Positions 44,759 to 53,874 of a stretch of DNA of 64,000 nucleotides are shown here, piece after piece (the stretch's first letter is position 1; each line of letters starts with the position of its first letter). The notes beneath the pieces are model-generated. The model was not told the origin of the DNA, ran no database searches, and saw only the letters and a program-made list of their open reading frames with translations. Both the position numbers and the translations under genes were made by a program. This stretch comes from Mitsuaria sp. 7 (GTDB lineage Bacteria; Pseudomonadota; Gammaproteobacteria; Burkholderiales; Burkholderiaceae_C): NCBI RefSeq assembly GCF_001653795.1, contig NZ_CP011514.1:4832727-4896726 (forward strand), in the 5' to 3' direction.

Positions 44759-47344
44759 ATGCGCACGCCTCCCCGCCCCACCCTGCTCGCCCTGTGCCTG
44801 TCCAGCCTCTTCGCCGCCGCACCGGCGCTGGCGCAGCAGGCCGGCGATGCCAGGACCAACGCCAAGCCTGAATCCAGGGCCGATTCCAAGGCCGAAGCGA
44901 AGAAGGACGCCAAGGACGCGAGGCCGGAAGCGAAGCAGCTCGAGACCGTCGTCACCGTCGGACAGGCCGCGGCGCTGCGCTCCGCGCTGGACAAGCAGGC
45001 GGCCGCGACGGGCGTCGTCAACGTCGTGCACGCCGACGGCATCGGCCAGTTGCCCGACAACAACGCCGCCGAGGCGCTGGCCCGCATGCCGGGCGTGTCC
45101 GTCGAGCGCGACCAGGGCGAGGGCCGCTTCATCCGCGTCCGCGGCCTGGGCCCCGACTACAACGCCGTGAACATCAACGGCGCGCTGACGCCCGCCTCCG
45201 AATCCGACCGCCGCGCGCCGGGCCTGGACCTGGTGCCGGCCGGCCTGATCCGCTCGCTCGAAGTCCAGAAGACGCTGACCCCGGACCAGGACGCCAACTC
45301 GCTCGGCGGCACGGTGACCGTGCGCACGCTGAGCGCCTTCGACCAGCCGGGCCGGCTCTTCACGATGGAGCTCGGCGGCAACTACGACGCCAACGCGGGC
45401 AAGACCAAGCCGCGCGGCTCGGTGGCCTTCGCCGACCGCTTCGCCGGCGGCACGCTGGGCGTGGCGGTGGCGCTGTCAGGCGACCAGCGCCGCTTCGCCA
45501 GCGACAACGTCGAGACCGGCGGCGACTGGGACGGCGACAAGCTCAACAGCTTCGAGCTGCGCCGCTACAGCATCACCCGCGAGCGCGTCGGCGCCGCGTT
45601 GAACCTCGACTTCAAGCCCGACGACACGTCGCTGTTCTACCTGCGCAGCTTCACCAGCAAGTTCACCGACCGGGAGACGCGCCAGTCGATCGCCGTCGAG
45701 TTCGACGAAGCGCAGGCGCCCGGGGAAACCGGCGACGGCACCGTCAGCCGTGGCCTGAAGGCGCGCAAGGAGATCAACAAGTCCAGCGCGGTGGTGCTGG
45801 GCACCGAGCTCTCGCGCGGCGACTGGAAGTTCTGGGCCGAAGCCGGCGCCGGCCGCGCCAGCGAGAACAAGCCCGACACGCTGGCCTCGTCCTCGTTCAC
45901 GGCGGACTTCTCCGGCCTGGGCTACACGGACACCGTCAAGCCGATGCCCACGACCGCCACCGGCCTGAACGACCCGTCGCGGTATGCCTTCAACAAGGCC
46001 AAGATCGAGAAGAGCGACGCCACCGACCGCGTGCGCCACCTGAAGGCGGACGTGCAGCGCGAGTTCGACCTCGGCGGCTGGGACCTCGACCTCAAGACCG
46101 GCCTGAAGGCGACGCGCCGCGACAAGGACAACGAGCAGGAGACCTACGCCCCCAGCGCCAAGGTATTGAAGAAGGCGCCGTACAGCCTGGGCAACGCGCA
46201 GCTCGGACTGGGCAACTTCGTCGGCGGCGGCCCGGTCGACTACCCGTGGACCTCGTTCGGCCCCGGCATCGACTTCGACAAGCTGCACGGCCTGTACGGC
46301 GGCTACGACCTGAACGCGTTCCGCGACGCGGTCGATTCCACCGTCAACGACTACGGCATGAAGGAGCGCACCGACGCCGGCTACCTGCAGGCGACGCTGG
46401 AAAGCGGCGGCACGCAATGGCTGGTCGGCGTGCGCCACGAGCGGGTGCGCTTCGCCGCCGACGGCACCGCGTGGAAGGACGGCGTGCTGAGCCCGGTGCA
46501 TGAGGAGACGCGCTCGCGCCACTGGCTGCCGGCCGTGCTGCTGCGCCAGACGCTGAACGAGGGCCTGGTGCTGCGCGCGGCGCTGACGCACTCGGTGGTG
46601 CGGCCGGCCTTCGGTCAGTTGAGCCCCGGCGTGACCGTGGACGGCGACGAGGCCACCATCGGCAATCCGCTGCTCAAGCCGCTGCGCGCGCGCAACCTGG
46701 ACCTGGGCCTGGAGCAGCGCCTGGGCCGCGACGGCGCGATGTCGGCCTACGTGTTCCACAAGAAGATCCGCGACTTCGCGTTCCAGACCGATCTGGCGGG
46801 CACGCCGGGCTGGGAGGACTTCAGCCACGTCGAGGCCTTCGCCAACGGCGGCGACGCGACGGTGCGCGGCGTGGAGCTCTCCTGGAGCCAGGCGCTGAGC
46901 ACGCTGCCCGCGCCGTGGAACGGCCTGGTGATCGGCGCGAACGGCAGCTTCGTGAAGTCGCGCGCGACCATCGGCGGTTACGACGGGGGCCAGTTCGTCA
47001 GCCGCCGCATCGCGCTGCCGAGCCAGTCCGACCGCAGCGTCAACCTGAGCCTGGGCTGGGAGTCGCCGGCCTTCGGCGCGCGCGTCGCGCTGAACCACAA
47101 GTCGCCCTACCTGCTCGAAGTCGGCGACGTGCTGGACGCCCGCCAGGACCGCAAGGTCGACACGCAGAACCAGGTCGACGCGTCGATGCGCGTGCAGCTC
47201 ACCAAGCAGCTGCAGCTCCAGTTCGAGGCGCTGAACATCGGCAATGAGCGCTACTACGTGTACCAGGGCAGCAAGGCCTTCAACACCCAGTACGAGCAGT
47301 ACGGCCGCGCCTACAAGCTCAGCCTGAAGCTGGCGATGTTCTGA
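44759..47344 (+). CDS. TonB-dependent receptor, phytase-linked
   Basis: 861 residues from ATG 44759 (an in-frame GTG lies at 44738). Signal peptide ending ALAQQ, a Lys/Ala/Asp-rich spacer, plug domain with NNAAEALARMPGVSVERDQGEGRFIRVRGLGPDYNAVNINGA, then a 22-strand-type barrel ending in the aromatic KLSLKLAMF. Outer-membrane importer driven by TonB. The gene for a beta-propeller phytase follows 14 bases downstream; TonB receptor/phytase pairs are a known arrangement for using inositol phosphates. No Fur box or other operator was recognised in the 133 bases upstream. Confidence 0.92.
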   Translation: MRTPPRPTLLALCLSSLFAAAPALAQQAGDARTNAKPESRADSKAEAKKDAKDARPEAKQLETVVTVGQAAALRSALDKQAAATGVVNVVHADGIGQLPDNNAAEALARMPGVSVERDQGEGRFIRVRGLGPDYNAVNINGALTPASESDRRAPGLDLVPAGLIRSLEVQKTLTPDQDANSLGGTVTVRTLSAFDQPGRLFTMELGGNYDANAGKTKPRGSVAFADRFAGGTLGVAVALSGDQRRFASDNVETGGDWDGDKLNSFELRRYSITRERVGAALNLDFKPDDTSLFYLRSFTSKFTDRETRQSIAVEFDEAQAPGETGDGTVSRGLKARKEINKSSAVVLGTELSRGDWKFWAEAGAGRASENKPDTLASSSFTADFSGLGYTDTVKPMPTTATGLNDPSRYAFNKAKIEKSDATDRVRHLKADVQREFDLGGWDLDLKTGLKATRRDKDNEQETYAPSAKVLKKAPYSLGNAQLGLGNFVGGGPVDYPWTSFGPGIDFDKLHGLYGGYDLNAFRDAVDSTVNDYGMKERTDAGYLQATLESGGTQWLVGVRHERVRFAADGTAWKDGVLSPVHEETRSRHWLPAVLLRQTLNEGLVLRAALTHSVVRPAFGQLSPGVTVDGDEATIGNPLLKPLRARNLDLGLEQRLGRDGAMSAYVFHKKIRDFAFQTDLAGTPGWEDFSHVEAFANGGDATVRGVELSWSQALSTLPAPWNGLVIGANGSFVKSRATIGGYDGGQFVSRRIALPSQSDRSVNLSLGWESPAFGARVALNHKSPYLLEVGDVLDARQDRKVDTQNQVDASMRVQLTKQLQLQFEALNIGNERYYVYQGSKAFNTQYEQYGRAYKLSLKLAMF

Positions 47345-47358
47345 GGCGGCGGCACAGG

Positions 47359-49041
47359 ATGACGATGACCATGATGAAGAAGACGATCCGCGCGCTCGCT
47401 GTGTCGACCGTGCTGGCCGCGGCGATCTCGATGGTGGGGTTCTCCGCCCACGCGGCGACGCCGAAGGCGTCGCTCGAACTCGGCAAGAGCGGGCTGCGCC
47501 TGCTCGACGACAAGGGCCAGGTGGTGGACGAGTTCGGCGTCCGGTCCAAGCGCTGGGACCGCCGCCAACTGGCGGACGGAACGACGGTCGCGCTGCTGCA
47601 GGACGCCGACTCCGGCGCCCTGCGCCTCATCGAGGTCCGTGATCGCCAGCTGCGTGAACGCGCGCACTGGGCCGGTCCCGCCTTCGATGTGGAAGCCGTC
47701 TGCCTGTACCTGGAGCCGCGGCAGCAGACGCTGCAGGCGTTCCTGCTGGGCAGCGACGGCTTGGCCGAGCAGTGGCTGCTGGGGCTGTCCGGCCAGGTCC
47801 GGGGCAGCGGCAAAGGCAAGGACAGCGGCGGGGACCTCGCTCGGGGCCAGGTGTTGCGTCAGCTCGCCACGGTGCCCGATGCCAAGGGTTGCACGGTGCG
47901 CGACGACGAGGCGACCCTGTACGTCGCCGAAAGCGGCGTGGGTCTGTGGGCCTTCGTCGCCGATTCGGAACGCGCGGGCCGTGAGCTCGTCGCCCCGGGC
48001 CTGGCGCCGCAGGACATGGCGCTCTGGCTCGAAGCCCGCGCGGCGCAACCGCTTCCGGTGATCCCGGTCGCGACGCCGTCGGCCCAGACCGAGCCGGTGC
48101 GCGGCGGCGGCGATGCGGCGGACGACCCGGCGATCTGGGTCCATCCGACGCAGCCGGCGAAGAGCCGCATCCTCGGCACCGACAAGAAGCGCGGCCTCGC
48201 GGTCTACGACCTGCAGGGCCGCGAGACGCAGTTCCTCCCGGTGGGCCGGGTCAACAACGTCGACCTGCGGCAGCGCGTGCGCTACGGCGATCGCTCCTGG
48301 GATCTCGCGGTCGCGACGCAGCGCGACCAGCGCAGCGTGCTGCTCTTCGGCATCGACGGGGCGGGCAAGGTCTCGACGCTCGCCGAGTTGCCGACCGGGC
48401 TGGACGAGGTCTACGGCATCTGCAGCGCGCGCAATCCGGCGGGCGGTCTGGACGTGTTCGTCAATGACAAGGATGGGCGTCTCCTGCAGCTGCGCGTGAT
48501 GCGCAAGGCGGGCGCGTGGGCGTCGGCGCAGGTGGCGTCGATGAAGCTGGCGACGCAACCCGAAGGCTGCGTCGCGGACGAGCCCGGCCGGCAGCTGTTC
48601 ATCGGCGAGGAGAAACGCGGCCTGTGGCGCGTGGCGCTGGACGCGGACGGCCGGCTCGGCGACGCCGCGGTCATCCTGCCGGTGGGCGACATGCTGCACG
48701 CGGACGTCGAAGGCATGGCCGTGCACCGCAGTCCCGCGGGCGCGTGGCTGGTGGTGTCCTCGCAGGGCAACGACAGCTACGTGGTGCTCGACGCCGACGC
48801 GCCGCATGCGGTCAAGGGGCGCTTCCGTGTCGGTCTGAATCCGGCGCGCGGCATCGACGCGGCGTCGGAGACCGACGGCCTGGACGTGACCTCGGCCTCG
48901 CTCGGCGGCGAGTACGGTGAAGGGATGCTCGTCGTCCAGGACGGCCACAAGCGCTGGCCCATGGGCCGGCAGAACTTCAAGCTGGTGCCGTGGAGTGAGG
49001 TGGTGCGGGTGATCGAGGTGCCAGGCGCCGCGGGCCGCTGA
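47359..49041 (+). CDS. Beta-propeller phytase with extra N-terminal half-domain
   Basis: 560 residues; signal peptide ending SAHA. The C-terminal ~320 residues are a beta-propeller phytase: DDPAIWVHPTQPAKSRILGTDKKRGLAVYDLQG near residue 255, DVFVNDKDGRLLQLRV, QPEGCVADEPGRQLFIGEEKRGLW and the end DGLDVTSASLGGEYGEGMLVVQDG. Phytases of this class hydrolyse Ca-phytate at neutral pH. The ~200 residues before it repeat the pattern in weaker form (KGCTVRDDEATLYVAESGVGLWAF), so this is a dual-domain phytase with an incomplete first domain. Secreted or periplasmic partner of the preceding receptor. Confidence 0.92.
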   Translation: MTMTMMKKTIRALAVSTVLAAAISMVGFSAHAATPKASLELGKSGLRLLDDKGQVVDEFGVRSKRWDRRQLADGTTVALLQDADSGALRLIEVRDRQLRERAHWAGPAFDVEAVCLYLEPRQQTLQAFLLGSDGLAEQWLLGLSGQVRGSGKGKDSGGDLARGQVLRQLATVPDAKGCTVRDDEATLYVAESGVGLWAFVADSERAGRELVAPGLAPQDMALWLEARAAQPLPVIPVATPSAQTEPVRGGGDAADDPAIWVHPTQPAKSRILGTDKKRGLAVYDLQGRETQFLPVGRVNNVDLRQRVRYGDRSWDLAVATQRDQRSVLLFGIDGAGKVSTLAELPTGLDEVYGICSARNPAGGLDVFVNDKDGRLLQLRVMRKAGAWASAQVASMKLATQPEGCVADEPGRQLFIGEEKRGLWRVALDADGRLGDAAVILPVGDMLHADVEGMAVHRSPAGAWLVVSSQGNDSYVVLDADAPHAVKGRFRVGLNPARGIDAASETDGLDVTSASLGGEYGEGMLVVQDGHKRWPMGRQNFKLVPWSEVVRVIEVPGAAGR

Positions 49042-49056
49042 GACGTCCGCTCAACA

Positions 49057-49082
49057 CGCGCGATCGACGGGTTGATCGCGCG
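49057..49082 (+). terminator. Hairpin after phytase gene
   Basis: CGCGCGATC (49057-49065), 8-base loop, GATCGCGCG (49074-49082): a perfect 9-bp stem 16 bases after the stop. No T-run, so termination is plausible but not certain. Confidence 0.5.
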
Positions 49083-49144
49083 GGCATGAGGGCTGATGAT
49101 CCGGGCCTTTCCAACCCGGACTCAGTCCCTCAGCCTCGACGCGC

Positions 49145-49606
49145 ATGTCCTCTGATCTCGTCATCCGCCCGATCGCCCCGTCCGACCTCGCCGCCTGGCG
49201 TCCGCTCTGGGACGGCTACAACGCCTTCTACGGACGGATGGGCGAGACCGCCCTGCCCGAGGCCGTCACCGCGTCCACCTGGTCGCGCTTCTTCGACGAG
49301 CGCGAGCCGGTGCACGCCTTCGTCGCGGAGCTCGACGGCCGGCTGGTCGGCCTGACGCACTACCTGTTCCATCGCAGCACGTCGCGCATCGAGGACACCT
49401 GCTATCTGCAGGACCTGTTCACCGCCGACGACGTCCGCGGTCGCGGCGTCGGACGTGCGCTGATCGCGGCCGTCACCGCCGCCGTGCAGGCGCGCGGCGG
49501 TCGTCGCCTCTACTGGCAGACGCACACGACCAATGCCGCCGGCCGCGCGCTGTACGAGCGCGTCGCGGAACACAAGGGATTCATCGTCTACGGCCAGGAC
49601 TTCTGA
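49145..49606 (+). CDS. GNAT family N-acetyltransferase
   Basis: 153 residues. GNAT fold with the acetyl-CoA motif region FTADDVRGRGVGRALIAAV (about 95-113), LVGLTHYLFHRST before it, and the C-terminal YWQTHTTNAAGRALYERVAEHKGFIVY. Acetyl acceptor unknown. The motif R-G-x-G-x-G/A is intact (RGRGVGRA). Not obviously in an operon; the next gene is opposite. Confidence 0.9.
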   Translation: MSSDLVIRPIAPSDLAAWRPLWDGYNAFYGRMGETALPEAVTASTWSRFFDEREPVHAFVAELDGRLVGLTHYLFHRSTSRIEDTCYLQDLFTADDVRGRGVGRALIAAVTAAVQARGGRRLYWQTHTTNAAGRALYERVAEHKGFIVYGQDF

Positions 49607-49617
49607 CCGGGTCGCGC

Positions 49618-50217
49618 TCAGCGCATCCGGCGGCGCAGATCCTGGCGCGCGCTCTCCGCAAGATCGGTGCCACGCGCACCGCCCTCCGGGAACGACGCCA
49701 TGCCCATCTGCAGGCGCACGTGCATCGTCACGGCGTCCACGCCGTACGGCCCGTTGAGCGCGGTCTCCAGACGATGCTGGACCAGATGGGCCTCGGCGAT
49801 GCCGGCGTCCAGCAGCAGCACCGCGAAACTCGTCTCCCCCACCTGCAGGACCATGTCGGTCCCGCGCACCCGGCTGCGCAGACGACGGCCCACCGCCGTC
49901 ATCAAGCCGTCGCGGGCCTCGTTCGCAGCGGCGCGTTCTCCGGCACCCTCGCCTTCATCCGCGTCGTCGGCGCGGGCCGCGGGCCCGGCGGCCGCCGTCG
50001 CCGGCATGGCCGGCTCGGCCTCCAGCCACAGCACCGACAGATGGCCGCCATAGCGGCGGCACTGCGTCAGCTGGCGCGAAATCATGAGGCCGAACTCGGC
50101 CAGCGAATCGACCCGCGGCACCCACAGCGCCGGCGTCTGCCGCGGCGGCTTGATGAGCGCGACCCGGCCCTGCTCCAAGGCGTCGGCGGGCGCTGCGGCG
50201 GCGGTGGACGGGCTCAT
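49618..50217 (-). CDS. GGDEF-like protein without active site
   Basis: 199 residues from ATG 50215-50217 (GGAG 9 bases before; a TTG two codons upstream is possible). Pattern of a small diguanylate-cyclase domain: FGLMISRQLTQCRRYGGHLSVLWLEAE, then MTAVGRRLRSRVRGTDMVLQVGETSFAVLLLDAG, where VGETSF occupies the GGDEF position, and MHVRLQMGMASFPEGG. The signature is lost, so cyclase activity is unlikely. A ~30-residue Asp/Glu/Ala insert lies in the middle. No membrane or sensory domain. Confidence 0.68.
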   Translation of the reverse strand: MSPSTAAAAPADALEQGRVALIKPPRQTPALWVPRVDSLAEFGLMISRQLTQCRRYGGHLSVLWLEAEPAMPATAAAGPAARADDADEGEGAGERAAANEARDGLMTAVGRRLRSRVRGTDMVLQVGETSFAVLLLDAGIAEAHLVQHRLETALNGPYGVDAVTMHVRLQMGMASFPEGGARGTDLAESARQDLRRRMR

Positions 50218-50223
50218 GCGCAA

Positions 50224-50524
50224 CTGCTCCAGGCGGAAGACGGGTCACGCCCGCGCGCCGTGATCGGCCGCCCGCGGGGTGCGAAAAAATGAGGGTGAGG
50301 ACACGACCCGCTGAAGCAGCCCGATCCATGCCGGCCTCCCTTGCCACATTGACCAAGCCGTGTCCTCATCTACTAAAACGGATCCCCGACGACGATCCCG
50401 ACATCCGCTAACAAAAATCTTCTCAGTGGAAACCCTTGAATTGACGCCTGCATCGCGCTGGGCGCGTCATCCGTCGCCCGCTCCTCTGTAACAAGGTCAT
50501 ACGAGACCGCTAGAGTTCCGCTCC
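50224..50524 (+). other. Intergenic regulatory region upstream of ECF sigma gene
   Basis: Contains the promoter-like pair at 50349-50376, a perfect 10-bp inverted repeat (50296-50305 and 50359-50368) and an A+T-richer stretch around 50385-50445 with GGAAAC followed by TTGAATTGAC, which may be another promoter element. No gene was supported in these 301 bases. Confidence 0.5.
50349..50376 (+). promoter_or_regulatory. Sigma-70-like promoter upstream of ECF sigma gene
   Basis: TTGACC at 50349-50354, 16-base spacer, TACTAA at 50371-50376. The right arm of a 10-bp inverted repeat falls in the spacer. About 150 bases upstream of the sigma factor start. Proposed by eye. Confidence 0.45.
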
Positions 50525-51079
50525 ATGAAGGACATCACCGAACTGCTGCACGACGCCGGTCAAGGGGACCGGTCCGCCGCCGACCAGGTGGTGGCGCAGC
50601 TGTACGGCGACCTTCAGCGCCTGGCGCGTCAACGCATCCGCCAGGCAGGAGACCTGACCCTGCTGGACACCACCGCGCTGGTGCACGAGGCCTGGCTGCG
50701 GCTGGCCGGGTCGCAGGGCCAGACCTTCCCGGACCGGCGCCACTTCCTGGCCTACGCGGCGCGCACCATGCGCCACGTGGTCATCGACCTGGTGCGCGCG
50801 CGCCAGGCCGAGCGTCGCGGCGGCAACCAGCCGGACCTGACGCTGAACACCGCCGTCGTCGAGGGCGCACCGCAATCCGACGATCACATCCTGCGCGTGC
50901 ACGAGGCGCTGGATGAACTGGCGACCATCGATCCGCGCATGGCGCAGGTGGTCGAGATGCGCTACTTCGGCGGCCTGCTTGAGCAGGAAATCGCGGAAGC
51001 CCTGGGCGTCACAGAACGGACGGTCCAGCGGGACTGGCAGAAGGCGAGAATCCTGCTTTCCATGAGCCTCAAGGACTGA
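50525..51079 (+). CDS. ECF RNA polymerase sigma factor
   Basis: 184 residues. Region 2 with LLDTTALVHEAWLRL and FLAYAARTMRHVVIDLVRARQAERRGG, region 4 with VEMRYFGGLLEQEIAEALGVTERTVQRDWQKARILL. Belongs to the ECF group commonly coded next to serine/threonine kinases. No anti-sigma factor gene is adjacent; instead the kinase starts 56 bases downstream, so activation is probably by phosphorylation rather than release. That is inferred from context. Confidence 0.92.
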   Translation: MKDITELLHDAGQGDRSAADQVVAQLYGDLQRLARQRIRQAGDLTLLDTTALVHEAWLRLAGSQGQTFPDRRHFLAYAARTMRHVVIDLVRARQAERRGGNQPDLTLNTAVVEGAPQSDDHILRVHEALDELATIDPRMAQVVEMRYFGGLLEQEIAEALGVTERTVQRDWQKARILLSMSLKD

Positions 51080-51135
51080 CCCCCGCCGGGTCGGCTCCGA
51101 CGGATCCGTCCTCATCGCCACCAGACGCCCGCCCG

Positions 51136-53847
51136 ATGGACGCACTCGATAAACAGCGCTGGATCGCGCTGAGTCCGCTGCTCGACGAACTCCTGGACCT
51201 GGAGAGGCCCGACCGCGCCCGCCGGCTGGAGGAGATCCGCGCCGGCGACGTCGCCATGGCCGAGCACCTCGAGGCGCTGCTCGCGCGCGACGAGGCGCTC
51301 AACGAGGACGGCTTCCTGGAACAACCCGCCGCGGAAGCGCTGCAGGGACCGGTGCCGTCGGCGGTGCCGCCGCTGGACTTCCGCGGCGAGTCGCTCGGCC
51401 CCTACGAGCTGGAGCGCGAGCTCGGCCAGGGCGGCATGGGCGCGGTGTGGCTCGCGAGCCGGGCCGACGGCCGCTTCGAGGGTCAGGTCGCCGTCAAGTT
51501 CCTGAAGTCCGGCCTCTTCGGCAAGGGCGACAGCGGGCGCTTCGAACGCGAGGGACAGATCCTCGCGCGACTCTCGCATCCCAACATCGCGCGGCTGCTG
51601 GACGCGGGCGTGCACAACGGGCATCAGCCCTACCTGGTGCTGGAGTACGTCGACGGTCTGCCGATCGACCGCTACTGCCAGATCAACGCGCTGGATGTCG
51701 AATCGCGCATCCAGCTCTTCCTCGACGTGCTGGCGGCGGTCGCGCATGCGCATTCGCGGCTGATCCTGCACCGCGACCTCAAGCCCAGCAACATCCTGGT
51801 CACGCACGACGGCCAGGTGAAGCTGCTGGACTTCGGCATCGCCAAGCTGCTCGACGACGCGACCCACTCCGGCGCGGCGACCGAGCTCACGCAGCGCGCC
51901 GGCAGCGCCTTCACGCCGCAGTACGCGGCGCCGGAGCAGGTGCAGCAGGCCGACGTCACGACCGCGACGGACGTGTATGCGCTGGGCGTGCTGCTCTATC
52001 AGCTGCTGGGCGGCAGGCACCCCACGGCCGACGACACGCAGACCCACCTCGACCGGCTGCGCGCCGTGGTGGACCTGGTGCCGAAGCGGCTGTCGGACGT
52101 GGCGCGGGACCAGCTCGACCCGGTCATCGCGCGCCAGGCCAAGCTGCTGCGCGGCGACCTGGACACGATCGTCGGGAAGGCGCTGAAGAAGAAGCCGTCC
52201 GAGCGCTATGCCAATGCCGAGTCGATGGCCGTCGACCTGCGGCACTGGCTGGCGCACGAGCCGATCACGGCAAGACCCGACACCCGGCTCTATGTGCTGG
52301 GCCGCTTCGTCCGGCGGCATCGGTGGAGCGTCGCGGCCAGCAGCATGGCCGTGCTGGCGATGGTGTCGCTGACGGGGCTCAGCGTGCTGCAGGCGCGGCG
52401 CGCGGAGCGGGCGGAACATCAGGCGCAGGAGCGGCGCCAGCAGGCCGAGGACCTGCTCAGCTACATGCTCGGCGAGTTCGCCGACAAGCTGCGGCCGGTC
52501 GGCCGGCTGGAGCTGCTCGACAGCGTGGGCAGCAAGGCGCTGACCTACCTGGCGCAGGATCAGGACGCGTCGCCGATGGAGCGGCTGCAACGCGCCAAGG
52601 CGCTGACCGTGATCGGCGAAGTGCGCGTCTCCAAGCGCAATCTGAAAGAGGCGCTGGAACCCCTGGTCGCGGCCCGCAAGCTGCTGGAAGGGGCGCCCCC
52701 GTCGGAATCCCTCACCGCCGAATGGCGCAAGGCACAGGGGGCCGCCGCCTTTTGGATCGGACACGTTCACTACTATTCCCGGGAGCTCGACAAGGCCACG
52801 GACGCCTGGCTCGCGTACCGCGACGCCATCCAGGCGTGGGTCGATGCGCAGCCGACGAATCGAGAGGCGCTCGTCGAGCTCTCCTACGCCTACAACAGCC
52901 TGGGGACGGCTCGACTCGACAGCGCCGATCTGCGCGGCGCCACCGACTACTTCCGACGCTCGATCGATCTCAAGCGGGCACGGGCCACCACCGGCGACTC
53001 GGACAACGCCGCAAAGATGGACCTCGCGGACAGCCTCAGCTGGCTGGGCAGCGTCACGCTGTGGCGTGGCGACGCCAGACCCGCGGAAGCCATGTTCTCC
53101 GAGGGAGCCGCATTGATCGCGGAGGTGCGCAACAGCGCGCCGAACGACGGCGCGTGGTCCTACCGGGAGGCCGTCATGCGCCGCTGGCGGTCAGAGGCGT
53201 TGATCAAGCTGGGTCGCGTGAAGGAGTCTGTCGCGGAAGCACGCAGTTCCGTGGATCTCCTGCGCAAGTTGCACGGACAGGACGCATCGAATGTTCAATG
53301 GTGGCTGAATCTGCTGCTCAGCGAAGCCACTGCGCTCGACTTCGAATGGTCGCAATTGACCCGGGCCGCGCGCATCGAGCAGGCGGCAGCATTGAAGACG
53401 CAGATCGAGGATTTCGCGAAGTCGAGACCCGAGACGAACAAGTCGCGGATGGTGGAGATCTGGGGACGGTGGTCGGTCATCGCCGCACGCACGCAAGCGG
53501 CGGACGGAGAGGCGGAGAGAGGGCTCCGGACACTGCAGGAGACGGCGGACGCGCAGGCGACACTGCTGGCGACACGCGCATCCGACATTCGATTCGTCCT
53601 CTTCTATGTGGATACGCGCCGTCAAATGATTGCCATTGCTCGACGCCATTCACTGCCTGCGCCTACCGCCGCGTGCCGGGAGATCGATGACATCACAATG
53701 AAGATGCCCGCCGCAATAGGCGTTCATCTCCAGATCACGCAGGGCTGGGTTGAGGCTCAATCCTGTCTGGGGAGAGGACATCGAGACGACGTCCGGCGTG
53801 CGGCCGAATGGCTGGCAATGAGCCAATCCAACGATCCTTCTCCCTGA
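51136..53847 (+). CDS. Serine/threonine protein kinase with TPR-type sensor region
   Basis: 903 residues. Kinase domain about 95-365: glycine loop LGQGGMGAVW, VAVK with Lys121, catalytic HRD at 212-214 (HRDLKPSNIL), DFG Asp232, APEQ. A membrane helix lies at about 397-418, followed by a charged coiled segment and a ~450-residue C-terminal part with TPR-like helices (AYNSLGTARLDSADLRGATDYFRRS, DSLSWLGSVTLWRGDARPAEAMF). Hand-counted GC falls from 65% on a kinase line to 48% on a line near the 3' end. Forms a unit with the upstream sigma factor and downstream small protein. Confidence 0.92.
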   Translation: MDALDKQRWIALSPLLDELLDLERPDRARRLEEIRAGDVAMAEHLEALLARDEALNEDGFLEQPAAEALQGPVPSAVPPLDFRGESLGPYELERELGQGGMGAVWLASRADGRFEGQVAVKFLKSGLFGKGDSGRFEREGQILARLSHPNIARLLDAGVHNGHQPYLVLEYVDGLPIDRYCQINALDVESRIQLFLDVLAAVAHAHSRLILHRDLKPSNILVTHDGQVKLLDFGIAKLLDDATHSGAATELTQRAGSAFTPQYAAPEQVQQADVTTATDVYALGVLLYQLLGGRHPTADDTQTHLDRLRAVVDLVPKRLSDVARDQLDPVIARQAKLLRGDLDTIVGKALKKKPSERYANAESMAVDLRHWLAHEPITARPDTRLYVLGRFVRRHRWSVAASSMAVLAMVSLTGLSVLQARRAERAEHQAQERRQQAEDLLSYMLGEFADKLRPVGRLELLDSVGSKALTYLAQDQDASPMERLQRAKALTVIGEVRVSKRNLKEALEPLVAARKLLEGAPPSESLTAEWRKAQGAAAFWIGHVHYYSRELDKATDAWLAYRDAIQAWVDAQPTNREALVELSYAYNSLGTARLDSADLRGATDYFRRSIDLKRARATTGDSDNAAKMDLADSLSWLGSVTLWRGDARPAEAMFSEGAALIAEVRNSAPNDGAWSYREAVMRRWRSEALIKLGRVKESVAEARSSVDLLRKLHGQDASNVQWWLNLLLSEATALDFEWSQLTRAARIEQAAALKTQIEDFAKSRPETNKSRMVEIWGRWSVIAARTQAADGEAERGLRTLQETADAQATLLATRASDIRFVLFYVDTRRQMIAIARRHSLPAPTAACREIDDITMKMPAAIGVHLQITQGWVEAQSCLGRGHRDDVRRAAEWLAMSQSNDPSP

Positions 53848-53874
53848 CAACCAAACTGCTCAAGGGAAAAAATC

